DNA from: Pseudopontixanthobacter vadosimaris
Lineage (GTDB): Bacteria > Pseudomonadota > Alphaproteobacteria > Sphingomonadales > Sphingomonadaceae
Direction: 5' to 3'
Assembly: GCF_012979275.1 (NCBI RefSeq)
Contig: NZ_JABASZ010000040.1
Location: 62,001 to 126,000, forward strand
DNA: 64,000 nucleotides
Shown here: piece after piece, positions 53,816 through 62,930 of the stretch
Layout of the letters: every line of letters starts with the position of its first letter
Numbering within the stretch: the first letter of the stretch is position 1
Notes under the pieces: model-generated
The model's input: only the letters and a program-made list of their open reading frames with translations
Told to the model about the DNA's origin: nothing
The model's database searches: none
Made by a program: the position numbers and the translations under genes

Positions 53816-53896
53816 GCGCTGAATCTGGGTCTGGCGGATCACGTTTCAAGGCAGCGGGTCTGGTGCATCTTCGGTAGCGACGGTAGAGCGGGGCGC

Positions 53897-54940
53897 ATGA
53901 CACAGCAGCAGACCATCACCATCCGCCGCCCGGACGACTGGCATGTCCATCTTCGCGACGGAGTGATGATGCAGGGCGTTCTCGGCTTTACGGCGCGGCA
54001 ATTCGCCCGCGCCATCGTGATGCCCAATCTGTCGCCTCCCGTTGCGGACGTGGCGGCGGCGCAGTCCTATCGCGAGCGGATCCTGGCGGCGCTGCCGGAG
54101 GGCCGCAGCTTTCAGCCGCTGATGACCTGTTATCTGACCGACGACAGCGACCCTGCTGAAATAGCGCGGGGATTTGCCGCCGGGATCTTCACCGCAGCCA
54201 AGCTGTACCCCGCCAATGCCACCACGAATTCCGCGCAAGGCGTTACGGCAGTTCGCAACATCATGCCGGTGCTGGAACGGATGCAGCAGACCGGCATGCC
54301 ACTGCTCGTGCATGGCGAGGTGACCGATCACGAGGTCGATATCTTCGATCGGGAAGCGGTGTTCATCGAGCGTATCCTGGACAAGCTGGTGCGCGACCTG
54401 CCGGATCTGAAGATCGTGTTTGAACACATCACGACCAGCGAAGCCGTGCAATTCGTGCAGTCGGCGGGGCCGAAAATTGCGGCGACGATCACGCCGCAGC
54501 ATTTGCAGATCAACCGCAACGCCATTCTGGCAGGCGGCTTGCGGCCGCATTTCTACTGCCTGCCCGTGGCCAAGCGCGAGGAGCACCGGATCGCGCTTCG
54601 CAAGGCTGCGATATCGGGATCGCCAAAATTCTTTCTGGGCACCGACAGTGCGCCGCATGAACGCGGTGCCAAGGAATCCTCCTGCGGCTGCGCCGGTATT
54701 TTCAACGCACCGCATGCGCTGGAAAGCTATGCCGCCGTATTCGACGAAGAGAATGCGCTCGATCGGCTGGAAGCCTTCGCTTCCGAATTCGGGCCGCGAT
54801 TTTACGGCCTGCCGCTGAACGAAGGTACCGTGACGCTGCAACGCGCTGAAGTGCAGGTACCCGAATCGCTGACCATCGCGGGTGGAGAAATCGTGCCCTA
54901 TCATGCGGGCCAGGTGATCGGCTGGCGGTTGGTGGAGTGA
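53897..54940 (+). CDS. pyrC: Dihydroorotase
   Basis: PyrC closes carbamoyl aspartate to dihydroorotate in pyrimidine synthesis. The 347-residue class II dihydroorotase has the metal-binding DWHVHLRDG, the carbamylated Lys in [14 protein letters not shown], His in [11 protein letters not shown] and FEHITTSEA, and the active Asp in [14 protein letters not shown]. The ATG at 53897 begins the conserved part; a long upstream frame opposite ygfZ is not coding. rarD follows convergently with a four-base gap. Confidence 0.97.
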   Translation: MTQQQTITIRRPDDWHVHLRDGVMMQGVLGFTARQFARAIVMPNLSPPVADVAAAQSYRERILAALPEGRSFQPLMTCYLTDDSDPAEIARGFAAGIFTAAKLYPANATTNSAQGVTAVRNIMPVLERMQQTGMPLLVHGEVTDHEVDIFDREAVFIERILDKLVRDLPDLKIVFEHITTSEAVQFVQSAGPKIAATITPQHLQINRNAILAGGLRPHFYCLPVAKREEHRIALRKAAISGSPKFFLGTDSAPHERGAKESSCGCAGIFNAPHALESYAAVFDEENALDRLEAFASEFGPRFYGLPLNEGTVTLQRAEVQVPESLTIAGGEIVPYHAGQVIGWRLVE

Positions 54941-54943
54941 TGC

Positions 54944-55855
54944 TTACCGCCTGAGCGGTCTGGCGGCCCGGTCGCGGCGGGACCAGAGATCCCAGATGAA
55001 GATCGCCGCCGCCGTCCAGATCAGGATGAAGCAGGCCAGTTGCACCAGCTTCAGTTCCTCGTCGAACACGGTCAGCCCCAGGATGAAGACGATTGTCGGC
55101 GCCAGGAACTGGATGAAGCCCAGGGTGGAATAGCTCATCCGCCGCGCCGCGATGGCGAACAGCAGCAGCGGAAAAGCGGTGAGCGCACCGCCCGCGCCGA
55201 TCAGCAGCGTCAATGTCAGCGAATCGTCGATGGCCGACCCCTGCGGGCTGGCGGCAAACCACCAGGCGATACCAGCCGCCGGCAGCAGGAGAATGGCCGA
55301 TTCGATCGTCAGGCCGGGAAGGGAGCCGACATCAACCTGTTTGCGCAGCAAGCCATAAGTGCCGAAGCTGAGCGCGAGGGTGAGGCTGATCCACAGCGTC
55401 GTCAGGGCACCGCCGAGCAGCAGGGCAACGCCCGCCGCAGCCAGCGCCACCGCAATCCATTGCGCGCGCGACAATTTCTCCTTCAGCAGGATCGTGCCGA
55501 GCAGGACATTCACCAGCGGGTTGATGTAATAGCCGAGGCTGGCCGCATAGACGTAATTCTTCTGGATCGCCCAGACATAGACCAGCCAGTTCAGACCGAT
55601 GAGCACAGCGCTCGCCGTCAGCGTGAGCACGACCCGCCGGTTACGCAAGGCGCGCAGCACATCGGCGGCCTGACGGCGGAACGCCACGATAATCAGGCAG
55701 ATGGGCAGGGTGAAGATGATCCGCCAGCCAACGAATTCCACCGCCGGGACCGAGCGCACCAGGACCAGATAGAGCGGCAGGAAGCCCCAGATGACATAGG
55801 CGCCCAGCGCGGCCCCGAGGCCGGAGGGCGGGGGCGTGTTCTCATCCGTCTCCAT
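54944..55855 (-). CDS. rarD: EamA-family transporter RarD
   Basis: The 303-residue permease has ten membrane helices in two EamA repeats. GAYVIWGFLPLYLVLVRSVP, GLNWLVYVWAIQ, SLGYYINPLVNVLLG and KLSRAQWIAVALAAAGV are typical of RarD, a predicted drug/metabolite exporter originally linked to chloramphenicol. Substrate unknown. The ATG at 55855 starts directly before the first helix; a longer extension to 55912 is not needed. Confidence 0.9.
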   Translation of the reverse strand: METDENTPPPSGLGAALGAYVIWGFLPLYLVLVRSVPAVEFVGWRIIFTLPICLIIVAFRRQAADVLRALRNRRVVLTLTASAVLIGLNWLVYVWAIQKNYVYAASLGYYINPLVNVLLGTILLKEKLSRAQWIAVALAAAGVALLLGGALTTLWISLTLALSFGTYGLLRKQVDVGSLPGLTIESAILLLPAAGIAWWFAASPQGSAIDDSLTLTLLIGAGGALTAFPLLLFAIAARRMSYSTLGFIQFLAPTIVFILGLTVFDEELKLVQLACFILIWTAAAIFIWDLWSRRDRAARPLRR

Positions 55856-55981
55856 CGCCGTTGCGCCTAGGCAAAGGATGAACATACGGCAACCACTATC
55901 GGCTGGCGACATCTTCTTGCGCGCAGCCGGTCGGCCAAAGAAACTCGCTTCGTCGCAAAATTCACAAAAGTCCGATGCGTT

Positions 55982-56017
55982 GCTGCCTGTTCAGGAAAAG
56001 CAGCCTAAGACTGAACA
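55982..56017 (+). promoter_or_regulatory. Possible RNA pseudoknot in the leader of the glycine-zipper gene
   Basis: Two stems interleave: GCTGC (55982-55986) with GCAGC (56000-56004), and TGTTCAG (55988-55994) with CTGAACA (56011-56017). The order allows an H-type pseudoknot about 58 bases before the start codon. May be chance; shown here only as a candidate. Confidence 0.25.
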
Positions 56018-56074
56018 AATCGAACGGGCGTCACTCACCCAGTCGCAGCAAACGCCAGAAAAAAGGATAGAACG

Positions 56075-56545
56075 ATGACCCCATCCATCATCAAGAAAGC
56101 AGCCTTCGCCATCGTCATGACCGGCGCCCTGCCCGCGCTTGCCATGATCGCGCCCGCGCAGGCCGCCGTTTCTTTTAATGCAGCACCTGTCGCCCAGGCC
56201 GCAGCCTTTGGCGACCTGACGTTCGATCATGGGCGCAAGCGTGGCCATTACAAGCAGGACCGCCGCGACCGGTATGACGATTATCGCCGCAGCAACTATT
56301 CGGATTACGATCGCTATGGCGACCCGGTCCGCCGCGATACGCGGGTGTGGCGCGGTGATAACGGCCGGTATTATTGCCAGAAGAAGAACGGCACGACCGG
56401 TCTTCTTATCGGCGGTGCAGCCGGAGCCCTTGCCGGACGCGAGATTGCCGGCCGCGGTGATCGGACGCTGGGCGCGATCCTCGGTGCGGCAGGCGGGGCA
56501 CTGCTGGGGCGCGAAGTGGATCGCGGCGGTTCGCGCTGCCGCTGA
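56075..56545 (+). CDS. Glycine-zipper 2TM-domain envelope protein
   Basis: The 156-residue secreted protein has a signal peptide (cleavage near APAQAA, about residue 31), an Arg/Tyr/Asp-rich middle (QDRRDRYDDYRRSNYSDYDR), then a glycine zipper TGLLIGGAAGALAGREIAG and a second LGAILGAAGGALLGREV, as in the Rick_17kDa/2TM family. Likely outer-membrane or periplasmic structural or stress protein. Cys residues (YYCQKK, SRCR) may form a disulphide. Starts at the ATG at 56075. Confidence 0.85.
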   Translation: MTPSIIKKAAFAIVMTGALPALAMIAPAQAAVSFNAAPVAQAAAFGDLTFDHGRKRGHYKQDRRDRYDDYRRSNYSDYDRYGDPVRRDTRVWRGDNGRYYCQKKNGTTGLLIGGAAGALAGREIAGRGDRTLGAILGAAGGALLGREVDRGGSRCR

Positions 56546-56814
56546 TCCAGCCTGTAGTTTCACTTTGGCCGCCATCGCCGGCGGTCAGGCACGGCACCCA
56601 CCAGGCCGTGAAGAGCGGCTCTCGCTTCGGCGGGGGTCGTTCTTGATTCCGGCTTCGGCAGATCTGCTATGGCGCAGGTAACGTCTGCGCTGTTCCTCAT
56701 CCCCTTTCGGGACAGGGATGCATAATGGTCGCATTCCGAGGGGACTTTGCCGCGATCTTCGTGCACACCGGTCACACATAAAGATCGGATCGTAGCGAAT
56801 TGCGGAGAATACCA

Positions 56815-57525
56815 ATGGCCCGAAAAGCAGCCGTCACCCCGGCCATGCGCGACAGCATGCATCGTCGTTTCGGTGCGGGATACCTGCTTCTGTCCACCGC
56901 CTTGCTGGCCGGGTGCGGCAATGAGGACGATCCGAACGCTGGCGCGTTCGACGACGGTGCGGTGATGGTCGACCCCGAATTGGTGGGCGAGGATTCGTCC
57001 TCTCTTGCACTGTCCCCGCAGCAGCGCGGTTCGCAGCAGGTCGCGGCGGCGCGGCAGGAGGCTGCGGCGCTGGTCGGCGGTGCGGACCAGCTGCGCCCGG
57101 CGCCCCCCGCGCGGGAATATGGCGCCCGGGTGCCGGACGATTCCGCTCTGACGGCGGCAGCGCGCAGCGCCGTGAAGCCCGGAGGCGCGAATTGCACCGA
57201 GAAGGTGGCCTATTCTTCTGCCTGGGCCGCCCGTCTGCCTGCCGCGTTCCCGGTCTATCCGCGCGGTGCCACGCAGGAGGCTGCCGGAACCGACGAGGGC
57301 GCCTGCTCGCTCCGCGTCGTCAGTTTCCTGACGCCGGTTTCCATCGATGATGTGCTGGCCTTCTACGCCACCAGGGCGCGAACGAATGGTTACGGGGCGG
57401 AACAGATCCGGCAGGACGGCGATTCGGTGCTCAGCGGGAACAAGGGCGCTGCGTCCTATGTCGTCTATGCCCGGCCGGCTGGCGAAGGCACCACGGAAGT
57501 TGACCTCGTCACCAGTGGAAGCTGA
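56815..57525 (+). CDS. Hypothetical lipoprotein
   Basis: The 236-residue product starts at the ATG at 56815 (GCGGAG upstream; in-frame TTG at 56800 is less good). After a short basic leader, a hydrophobic segment and the lipobox LLAGC mark a lipoprotein. The mature part is acidic near the start, then has an independent fold with two Cys (ANCTEKVAYSSAWAARLP, GACSLRVVSFLTP) and a terminal domain VSIDDVLAFYATRARTNGYG. I do not recognise the family. A hairpin follows before convergent astD. Confidence 0.7.
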   Translation: MARKAAVTPAMRDSMHRRFGAGYLLLSTALLAGCGNEDDPNAGAFDDGAVMVDPELVGEDSSSLALSPQQRGSQQVAAARQEAAALVGGADQLRPAPPAREYGARVPDDSALTAAARSAVKPGGANCTEKVAYSSAWAARLPAAFPVYPRGATQEAAGTDEGACSLRVVSFLTPVSIDDVLAFYATRARTNGYGAEQIRQDGDSVLSGNKGAASYVVYARPAGEGTTEVDLVTSGS

Positions 57526-57534
57526 AGCGTAGAA

Positions 57535-57564
57535 GGGTGACCAGTCAGTTTCCGCCGGTCACCC
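57535..57564. terminator. Hairpin between lipoprotein and astD
   Basis: GGGTGACC (57535-57542) pairs perfectly with GGTCACCC (57557-57564) around 14 bases. It lies ten bases after the lipoprotein gene, and the stop codon of convergent astD is within one arm. No T tract; it might end transcription from both sides. Confidence 0.4.
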
Positions 57565-58974
57565 GTCGCGGAACCCGACCCCGACGCTGGCGCGCGGCTG
57601 GTCCATTTCGGTGCTGGCGACGGGATAGGCGCAATAATCGGCGGCATAGAAGGCGGCCGGCCGGTGATTGCCCGACAGGCCGATCCCGCCGAAAGGCTGC
57701 TTCGACGATGCGCCGTTGGTCGGGCGGTTCCAGTTGACGATCCCGGCGCGGATGCTGGCCCAGAAACGGTTGTAATCCTGCGGCGTGCCGCCGATCAGCG
57801 AAGCGGAGAGGCCGAAGCGCGTGTTGTTCGCTTCCGCGATCCCTTCGTCGAAACTGTCGACCTTGATCACCTGCAGCAGCGGGCCGAACAATTCGACGTC
57901 GGGGCGGTCTTCCAGCCGGGTGGTATCGATAATCGCCGGTGACACGAAGGGCAGATCGTCGTCGGGGCGCTTCATGTGCTTGATCGCCCTGCCGCCGTTT
58001 GACAGCAGATAGAGGAAGCTTTCGGTCAGCTGGTCGGCAGCAAGATTGTCGATAACCGGCCCCATGAAGGGGGCAGGGTCGGCGAAGGGTTCGTCAAAGA
58101 TGATGCGATCCGCCAGCCGCTTCACCTCGTCTATGATCGCGTCGTACATGCTGGCCTTGACGATCAGCCGCCGCGCGGCGGTGCAGCGCTGGCCGGCGGT
58201 GGTGAAAGCCGATTGGACAATAGTGACGGCAGCATCCTGTATCTTGGGCGTGTCCAGCACCAGAATGGCGTTGTTGCCGCCCATTTCCAGGGCGACGATC
58301 TTGCCGGGGTTGCTGGCCAGCTTCTTGTTGATAGCAATTCCTGCCTGCGCCGATCCGGTGAACAGCACCCCGTCGATGTCGCGGTGGGCAACCAGATCCT
58401 TGCCTTCCTGCGGTCCGCCGATCAGCAGTTGCACGACCGCTGCTGGCACACCGGCGCGGTGGAAGCAGCCGAGCAGGAATTCACCCACCGCCGGAGTCTT
58501 CTCGCTCGGCTTGAAGATGACGGCATTGCCGGCGATCAGAGCGGGGACGATGTGCCCGTTGGGCAGATGCGCCGGGAAATTATAGGGGCCGAGCACCGCC
58601 ATCACCCCATGCGGCTTGTGCCGGACCGCCGCCGATCCGCCGAGCGCGCTGTCCAGCTTTTTCTGCCCGGTACGTTCGGCATAGGAGGTGATCGAGATCT
58701 CGACCTTGGCGATCACCGCTTCGACCTCGGTACGCGATTCCCACAAGGGCTTGCCGGTTTCGCGCGAAATCAGTTCGGCAAAGGCATCGCTCGTCTTGCG
58801 GACCTCGTTGGCAAATCGGCGCACCAGTTCGATCCGCGTCGCGAGCGGTCTTGCGGCCCATTCCGGCCACGCGCGCCGCGCAAGGTCGACGGTTTCGCCG
58901 ACGTCGCCCGCCGCTCCTCGCCACAGTTCCTTGCCGGTCGCAGCCTCGTACGAAATGATCTCGTTAGCAGCCAA
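57559..58974 (-). CDS. astD: Succinylglutamate-semialdehyde dehydrogenase
   Basis: AstD oxidises N-succinylglutamate semialdehyde in arginine succinyltransferase catabolism. The 471-residue aldehyde dehydrogenase has GPYNFPAHLPNGHIVPAL, FKPSEKTPAVGE, VLFTGSAQAG, catalytic Glu in VALEMGGNNAI and catalytic Cys in AGQRCTAARRL, then FGPLLQVI and NRPTNGASSKQPFGGIG. Start is likely a TTG at 58974 with GAGGG five bases upstream; a TTG at 58986 is an alternative. The other ast genes (astA, astB, astC, astE) are not in this window. Paralogous substrate use is possible. Confidence 0.9.
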   Translation of the reverse strand: MAANEIISYEAATGKELWRGAAGDVGETVDLARRAWPEWAARPLATRIELVRRFANEVRKTSDAFAELISRETGKPLWESRTEVEAVIAKVEISITSYAERTGQKKLDSALGGSAAVRHKPHGVMAVLGPYNFPAHLPNGHIVPALIAGNAVIFKPSEKTPAVGEFLLGCFHRAGVPAAVVQLLIGGPQEGKDLVAHRDIDGVLFTGSAQAGIAINKKLASNPGKIVALEMGGNNAILVLDTPKIQDAAVTIVQSAFTTAGQRCTAARRLIVKASMYDAIIDEVKRLADRIIFDEPFADPAPFMGPVIDNLAADQLTESFLYLLSNGGRAIKHMKRPDDDLPFVSPAIIDTTRLEDRPDVELFGPLLQVIKVDSFDEGIAEANNTRFGLSASLIGGTPQDYNRFWASIRAGIVNWNRPTNGASSKQPFGGIGLSGNHRPAAFYAADYCAYPVASTEMDQPRASVGVGFRDG

Positions 58975-59132
58975 GATGTCCCTCAAATCTCAAATATGGT
59001 CAGGCATTGCAGGTGCCGCATCCCGTGCCCGGCGGCGGGAAACGGATTGCCACCATGGCACGGCGGACAGGCTCGTTACAGAGATAATCCATGCGCGTTC
59101 CACCCTCGCTGAAGCCTTGGCCTTGCAGCGGT

Positions 59133-60545
59133 TCAGACTCGGGCACCGGAGCACGCCGATGCGGGCGGAGCACCGAGTGCAGCACCCAAGGCGCGTATAT
59201 CCTCGATCTTGCGATACAGGGGCTGCCAGTCGTCACGTTCGGCAATAGGTGCCCAAAGCGCCTCGACTTCCTCGATATGCAGCGAGGGTGCTTCGCCGGA
59301 CCAGAGATCCGAATCCGGTCCATGCATGGCAACTGCGTCCCGGTCTGCCAGCGCGTCGGCCAGATCGCCTGTCGCATTGCGCCCGCCGCGATAGTAAAAG
59401 AAGAATCGGTCCGGCGACATCTGCTCTGCCCGCATCGCGGCGACGCTTTGCTCGATCAGATGCGTATCCGCTTCGGTGCCGGAGGATGCCACACCCAGCC
59501 GCCAGCACCAGCGCCGCTGCATCGCTGTTTCGAACAGGGGAACGAAGCGGTCGAGCGCCGCGATCAGCGGCGGGGCGTCCGCTACCAGCCGCAGGGCTAT
59601 GGCCAACTGCCCGCAGTTCCAGTGCATCGCTTCGGGCTGCCGTCCAAAGGCATAGAGCGACTGGTGATCGAAATAGGCGGCGGTGAAGCCCGGATCCCAT
59701 CGCGGTGCGAAACGCCACGGTCCGTAATCGAAGCTTTCACCCGAGATATTGATATTGTCGGTATTGAGCACGCCGTGAACGAACCCTGCGACCATCCATG
59801 CCGCCGCCAAGTCGGCGCAGCGTTCGACCACCTGGTGCAGCAGGATGATCGCGGGTTCATCGCATCCCGGCGCGTCGTCCGGCGGCAGCGATCCGGGGAA
59901 TTGCTGAAGGCAATAGGCGATCAGCGCCTGCATATGCGCCGCCTCGTCCAGCGCGGCGAGGCGCTGGAAGGTGCCGATCCTGATATGCCCGTGCGACAAA
60001 CGCACCATGACGGCGGAGCGGGTGGGCGACGGTTCGTCGCCGCGGTGCAGTTCCTCCCCCGTTTCGATGACCGAGAAGGTCTTGCTGGTATCGACGCCCA
60101 GCGCCTCCAGCATCTCCGTCGCCAGGATCTCGCGCATGGCGCCTTTCAGCGTCAGCCGCCCGTCCGCCGTGCGGCTGTAGGGCGTGCGCCCCGAACCCTT
60201 GGTGCCGAGGTCGAGCAACCGGCCCGCTCCGTCGCGAAGCTGCGCGAACAGGAAGCCGCGTCCGTCGCCCAGTTCCGGGTTATAGGTGCGGAACTGATGG
60301 CCGTGATATCTCAGCGCCAGCGGGGTCTGCAGATTATCCCGCAGCGGCTCGAAACCGGCGAAGTGGCTGGCCCAATTTGCATCGTCCATCCCTCCGAGCC
60401 CCACCGCATCGGCCCAGCGCTCGTTCCGGAAGCGCACGACATGCTTCGGGAACCGGGCTGGTTCGACAGCGTCGCCCAGCCAGTCCGCCAGGGCGAGGAT
60501 TTCAGGGGCAGGGCGATAGGGGGCGGGTTGCGGTTCGGTTCGCAT
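59133..60545 (-). CDS. selO: SelO/YdiU-family protein adenylyltransferase
   Basis: SelO is a pseudokinase-fold enzyme that AMPylates protein Ser, Thr or Tyr residues and is tied to redox stress. The 470-residue product has the nucleotide-binding KGSGRTPYSRTADGR (from residue 116), VRLSHGHIRIGTFQ, GVLNTDNINISGESFDYGPW (metal Asp263 and Asp273), and FGRQPEAMHWNCGQLA. Near the C-terminus it has one Cys in ASACSGARV rather than an intact C-x-x-C/U pair. The ATG at 60545 begins the conserved sequence. It is next to astD on the same strand. Confidence 0.92.
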   Translation of the reverse strand: MRTEPQPAPYRPAPEILALADWLGDAVEPARFPKHVVRFRNERWADAVGLGGMDDANWASHFAGFEPLRDNLQTPLALRYHGHQFRTYNPELGDGRGFLFAQLRDGAGRLLDLGTKGSGRTPYSRTADGRLTLKGAMREILATEMLEALGVDTSKTFSVIETGEELHRGDEPSPTRSAVMVRLSHGHIRIGTFQRLAALDEAAHMQALIAYCLQQFPGSLPPDDAPGCDEPAIILLHQVVERCADLAAAWMVAGFVHGVLNTDNINISGESFDYGPWRFAPRWDPGFTAAYFDHQSLYAFGRQPEAMHWNCGQLAIALRLVADAPPLIAALDRFVPLFETAMQRRWCWRLGVASSGTEADTHLIEQSVAAMRAEQMSPDRFFFYYRGGRNATGDLADALADRDAVAMHGPDSDLWSGEAPSLHIEEVEALWAPIAERDDWQPLYRKIEDIRALGAALGAPPASACSGARV

Positions 60546-60641
60546 CACGCGATAATGGGTATGCGCCGGCGGCATGGCAAGCCGGCGCATCCTGTTCCTG
60601 TGGCCCCCGCGCGGGCCGGACTGCGGAAACGAAACGCGATC

Positions 60642-61508
60642 ATGACGAAATCTTTTGCCGATCGGTACTGGACCAGCGCCGACGGGCTTGAACTGCATTA
60701 TCGCGATTACGCCGGCAACGCGGCCGATGGGCGCCCTCCCGTACTCTGCCTGCATGGCCTGACCCGCAACGCCCGCGATTTCGCCGATCTGGCGGAGCAT
60801 CTGGCGCCGCAGTGGCGCGTGATCGTGCCGGAAATGCGGGGGCGGGGGCAGAGCGCCTATGCCGATCTGTCGCACAGCTATGATCCGGCCACCTATGTCG
60901 AGGATGTGACGGCGCTGCTGGATGAGCTTGGGACCAAGCGTGTGGTCGCCATCGGCACCTCGCTCGGCGGGTTGATGACGATGATGATGGCGGCGCAGGA
61001 TGCCAGCCGCATCGCCGGCGCGGTTCTGAACGACATCGGCCCGGAACTGGAAGAGGCGGGCCTCGCGCGCATCCGCGAATATGTCGGGCAGGGCCGCACC
61101 TATGCCACCTGGATGCACGCCGCCCGCGCGCTGGAGGACGCGCATTGTTCGGCCTTTCCGAACCATTCGACGCATGATTGGCTGGACATGGCGAAACGCA
61201 TCATGGTGCTCGGCCAGAACGGGCGCATCAGCTATGATTACGACATGGGAATCGCCGAACCTTTCGCCGCCGACGAAGGTGCCGCGCCGCCCGATCTCTG
61301 GCCGGCCTACGATGCGCTGGCGGGCCGGCCGGTGCTGATCCTGCGGGGCGAGTTGTCGGATCTGTTTGCGGACCGGACGCTTGACCGTATGGTGGAGCGC
61401 AACCCCGATGCCGAGGCCGTGGTGGTGCCCGATGTGGGCCATGCGCCCCAGCTTGACGAGCCGGTAGCCCGCGCCGCGATCGACCGGCTGCTCGCGCGCG
61501 TTTCGTGA
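60642..61508 (+). CDS. Alpha/beta hydrolase
   Basis: The 288-residue hydrolase has CLHGLTRNARD (oxyanion hole), VIVPEMRGRGQSAYA, the nucleophile Ser107 in AIGTSLGGLMTMM, an acidic residue in ILRGELSDLFADRT and the catalytic His in VPDVGHAPQLDEP. This pattern is common in carbon-carbon hydrolase and esterase relatives; the substrate is unknown. The ATG at 60642 starts just before the fold. The stop overlaps the glycosyltransferase start (TGATG). Confidence 0.88.
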   Translation: MTKSFADRYWTSADGLELHYRDYAGNAADGRPPVLCLHGLTRNARDFADLAEHLAPQWRVIVPEMRGRGQSAYADLSHSYDPATYVEDVTALLDELGTKRVVAIGTSLGGLMTMMMAAQDASRIAGAVLNDIGPELEEAGLARIREYVGQGRTYATWMHAARALEDAHCSAFPNHSTHDWLDMAKRIMVLGQNGRISYDYDMGIAEPFAADEGAAPPDLWPAYDALAGRPVLILRGELSDLFADRTLDRMVERNPDAEAVVVPDVGHAPQLDEPVARAAIDRLLARVS

Positions 61509-62746
61509 TGCGGAAGTCAGGGGGCAATTCACCGCGCGGAAAAAATGGCACCCGTGGTCGGCGCGGCGCGGTCCCGAAGGCGAAAGCACCGCGGCAGGAG
61601 TCCGCGCGCGGCAATATACCGCATATCCTGCATCTGCATTCGACCTTTGCCGCAGGCGGCAAGGAACTGCGCGACGTGCGGCTCATCAATGCGTTCGGAC
61701 AGGCTGCCGCGCATACGATCGTATCCGGCGTACCCGACAGGCGGGAAGCGGCGCAGCAGATTTCGCCGCGAATCGCCTTGCGATTGCGGGACGATTTCCC
61801 CGCCTTGAAGGGCAGGCCGACTCTGGGGCGTCTCAAGCAACTGGCCCGGGCCATGGCGGGCTACGATCTGGTGCTGACTTTCAATTGGGGCGCGATGGAT
61901 GCGGTAATGGCGCATACGCTGTTCAGCGACGCATTCAGCCTCCCGCCGCTCATCCACCACGAGGATGGCTTCAACGAGGACGAACGCCGCAAGCCCAAGC
62001 GGCTGCGGAACTGGTACCGGAAGATCGCCCTGGCGCGCTCCTCCGGCCTCGTCGTGCCGTCCGAAGTGCTGGAGGAAATCGCGCTGGACGTCTGGGACCA
62101 GCCGCTGGGCCGGGTGAAGCGCATAGCCAACGGGATCGACGTTTCGGCCTTTGGCAAGCTTCCGCGCCGCGACGCCTTGCGCGGGGTCATCAAGCGTGCC
62201 GATGAGAAATGGGTGGGCACCCTGGCGGGCCTGCGCGCCGTGAAGAACCTGCCGCGCCTGGTTCGCGCCTTTGCCGCGCTGCCCGAGGAATGGCAACTCG
62301 TCATCGTGGGCGACGGGGACGAGCGTGAGAGGATCGCGGAGGAAGCGGATCGCCTGAATGTCGGGCACCGGCTGCATATGCCGGGCTTCGTCGCCGATCC
62401 TGCCCGTTATATCGGCCTGTTCGACATATTCGCCTTGTCTTCCGACAGCGAACAGTTCCCGATCTCGGTGGTGGAGGCGATGGCGGCGGGCCTGCCCGTG
62501 GCGGCCCCCGCCGTCGGCGATCTGCCGCACATGGTGGCCGATGCGAATGTGCCCTTCATTGCGGTAGCCGATGACGATGATGCACTGGCCGCTTCCCTGA
62601 CGAAGCTGGCGGGCGATGAAGAACTGCGCGCCGGCATCGGCGCGGCCAATCGCCAGAGGGCCGCAGCCGAATATGACGAAGCGCAGATGATCGCCGCCTA
62701 TCGCCGCCTGTACGGTTCCGCCATGGGGCGGAAGGACTGGTCCTGA
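61508..62746 (+). CDS. Glycosyltransferase, GT4-type
   Basis: The 412-residue protein has a GT-B layout. After a disordered basic leader (about 35 residues), the N-terminal domain begins HILHLHSTFAAGGKELR; the C-terminal nucleotide-sugar part has RIANGIDVSAF, VGTLAGLRAVKNLPRLVRAF, LVIVGDGDERERI, and the acceptor-end motif SSDSEQFPISVVEAMAAGLP with the Glu pair typical of GT4. It probably builds an envelope glycan or glycolipid; no other glycan genes are near. ATG at 61508 overlaps the hydrolase stop by one base; an in-frame GTG at 61505 is an alternative. Confidence 0.88.
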   Translation: MRKSGGNSPRGKNGTRGRRGAVPKAKAPRQESARGNIPHILHLHSTFAAGGKELRDVRLINAFGQAAAHTIVSGVPDRREAAQQISPRIALRLRDDFPALKGRPTLGRLKQLARAMAGYDLVLTFNWGAMDAVMAHTLFSDAFSLPPLIHHEDGFNEDERRKPKRLRNWYRKIALARSSGLVVPSEVLEEIALDVWDQPLGRVKRIANGIDVSAFGKLPRRDALRGVIKRADEKWVGTLAGLRAVKNLPRLVRAFAALPEEWQLVIVGDGDERERIAEEADRLNVGHRLHMPGFVADPARYIGLFDIFALSSDSEQFPISVVEAMAAGLPVAAPAVGDLPHMVADANVPFIAVADDDDALAASLTKLAGDEELRAGIGAANRQRAAAEYDEAQMIAAYRRLYGSAMGRKDWS

Positions 62747-62930
62747 CCCTTTACTGCCAAGGCCATCTTTACCGCGCCGCTCGTCTTCATCGCCTATTCA
62801 GCGCGCCCGGCCGAATTGGGAACGAGCCTGCCGGGGGAGATCCCCGCCGCTTTCGCTGCATGGCATTGCGGTAAGCGCCTTCGGACCTTAAAGACCCGCC
62901 ATTCATCTCAACAGACGGAACAGACCGCGC

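Noticed and set aside
53042-53896. Upstream extension of pyrC
   Set aside because: The region lies opposite ygfZ, whose KGCYIGQE signature is clear; pyrC similarity begins only at the ATG at 53897.
56560-56862. Minus-strand frame between glycine-zipper and lipoprotein genes
   Set aside because: No ribosome site, no recognisable motif; it overlaps the start of the lipoprotein gene.
59091-60641. Long plus-strand frame upstream of the hydrolase at 60642
   Set aside because: It lies opposite selO; the hydrolase fold starts only after 60642.
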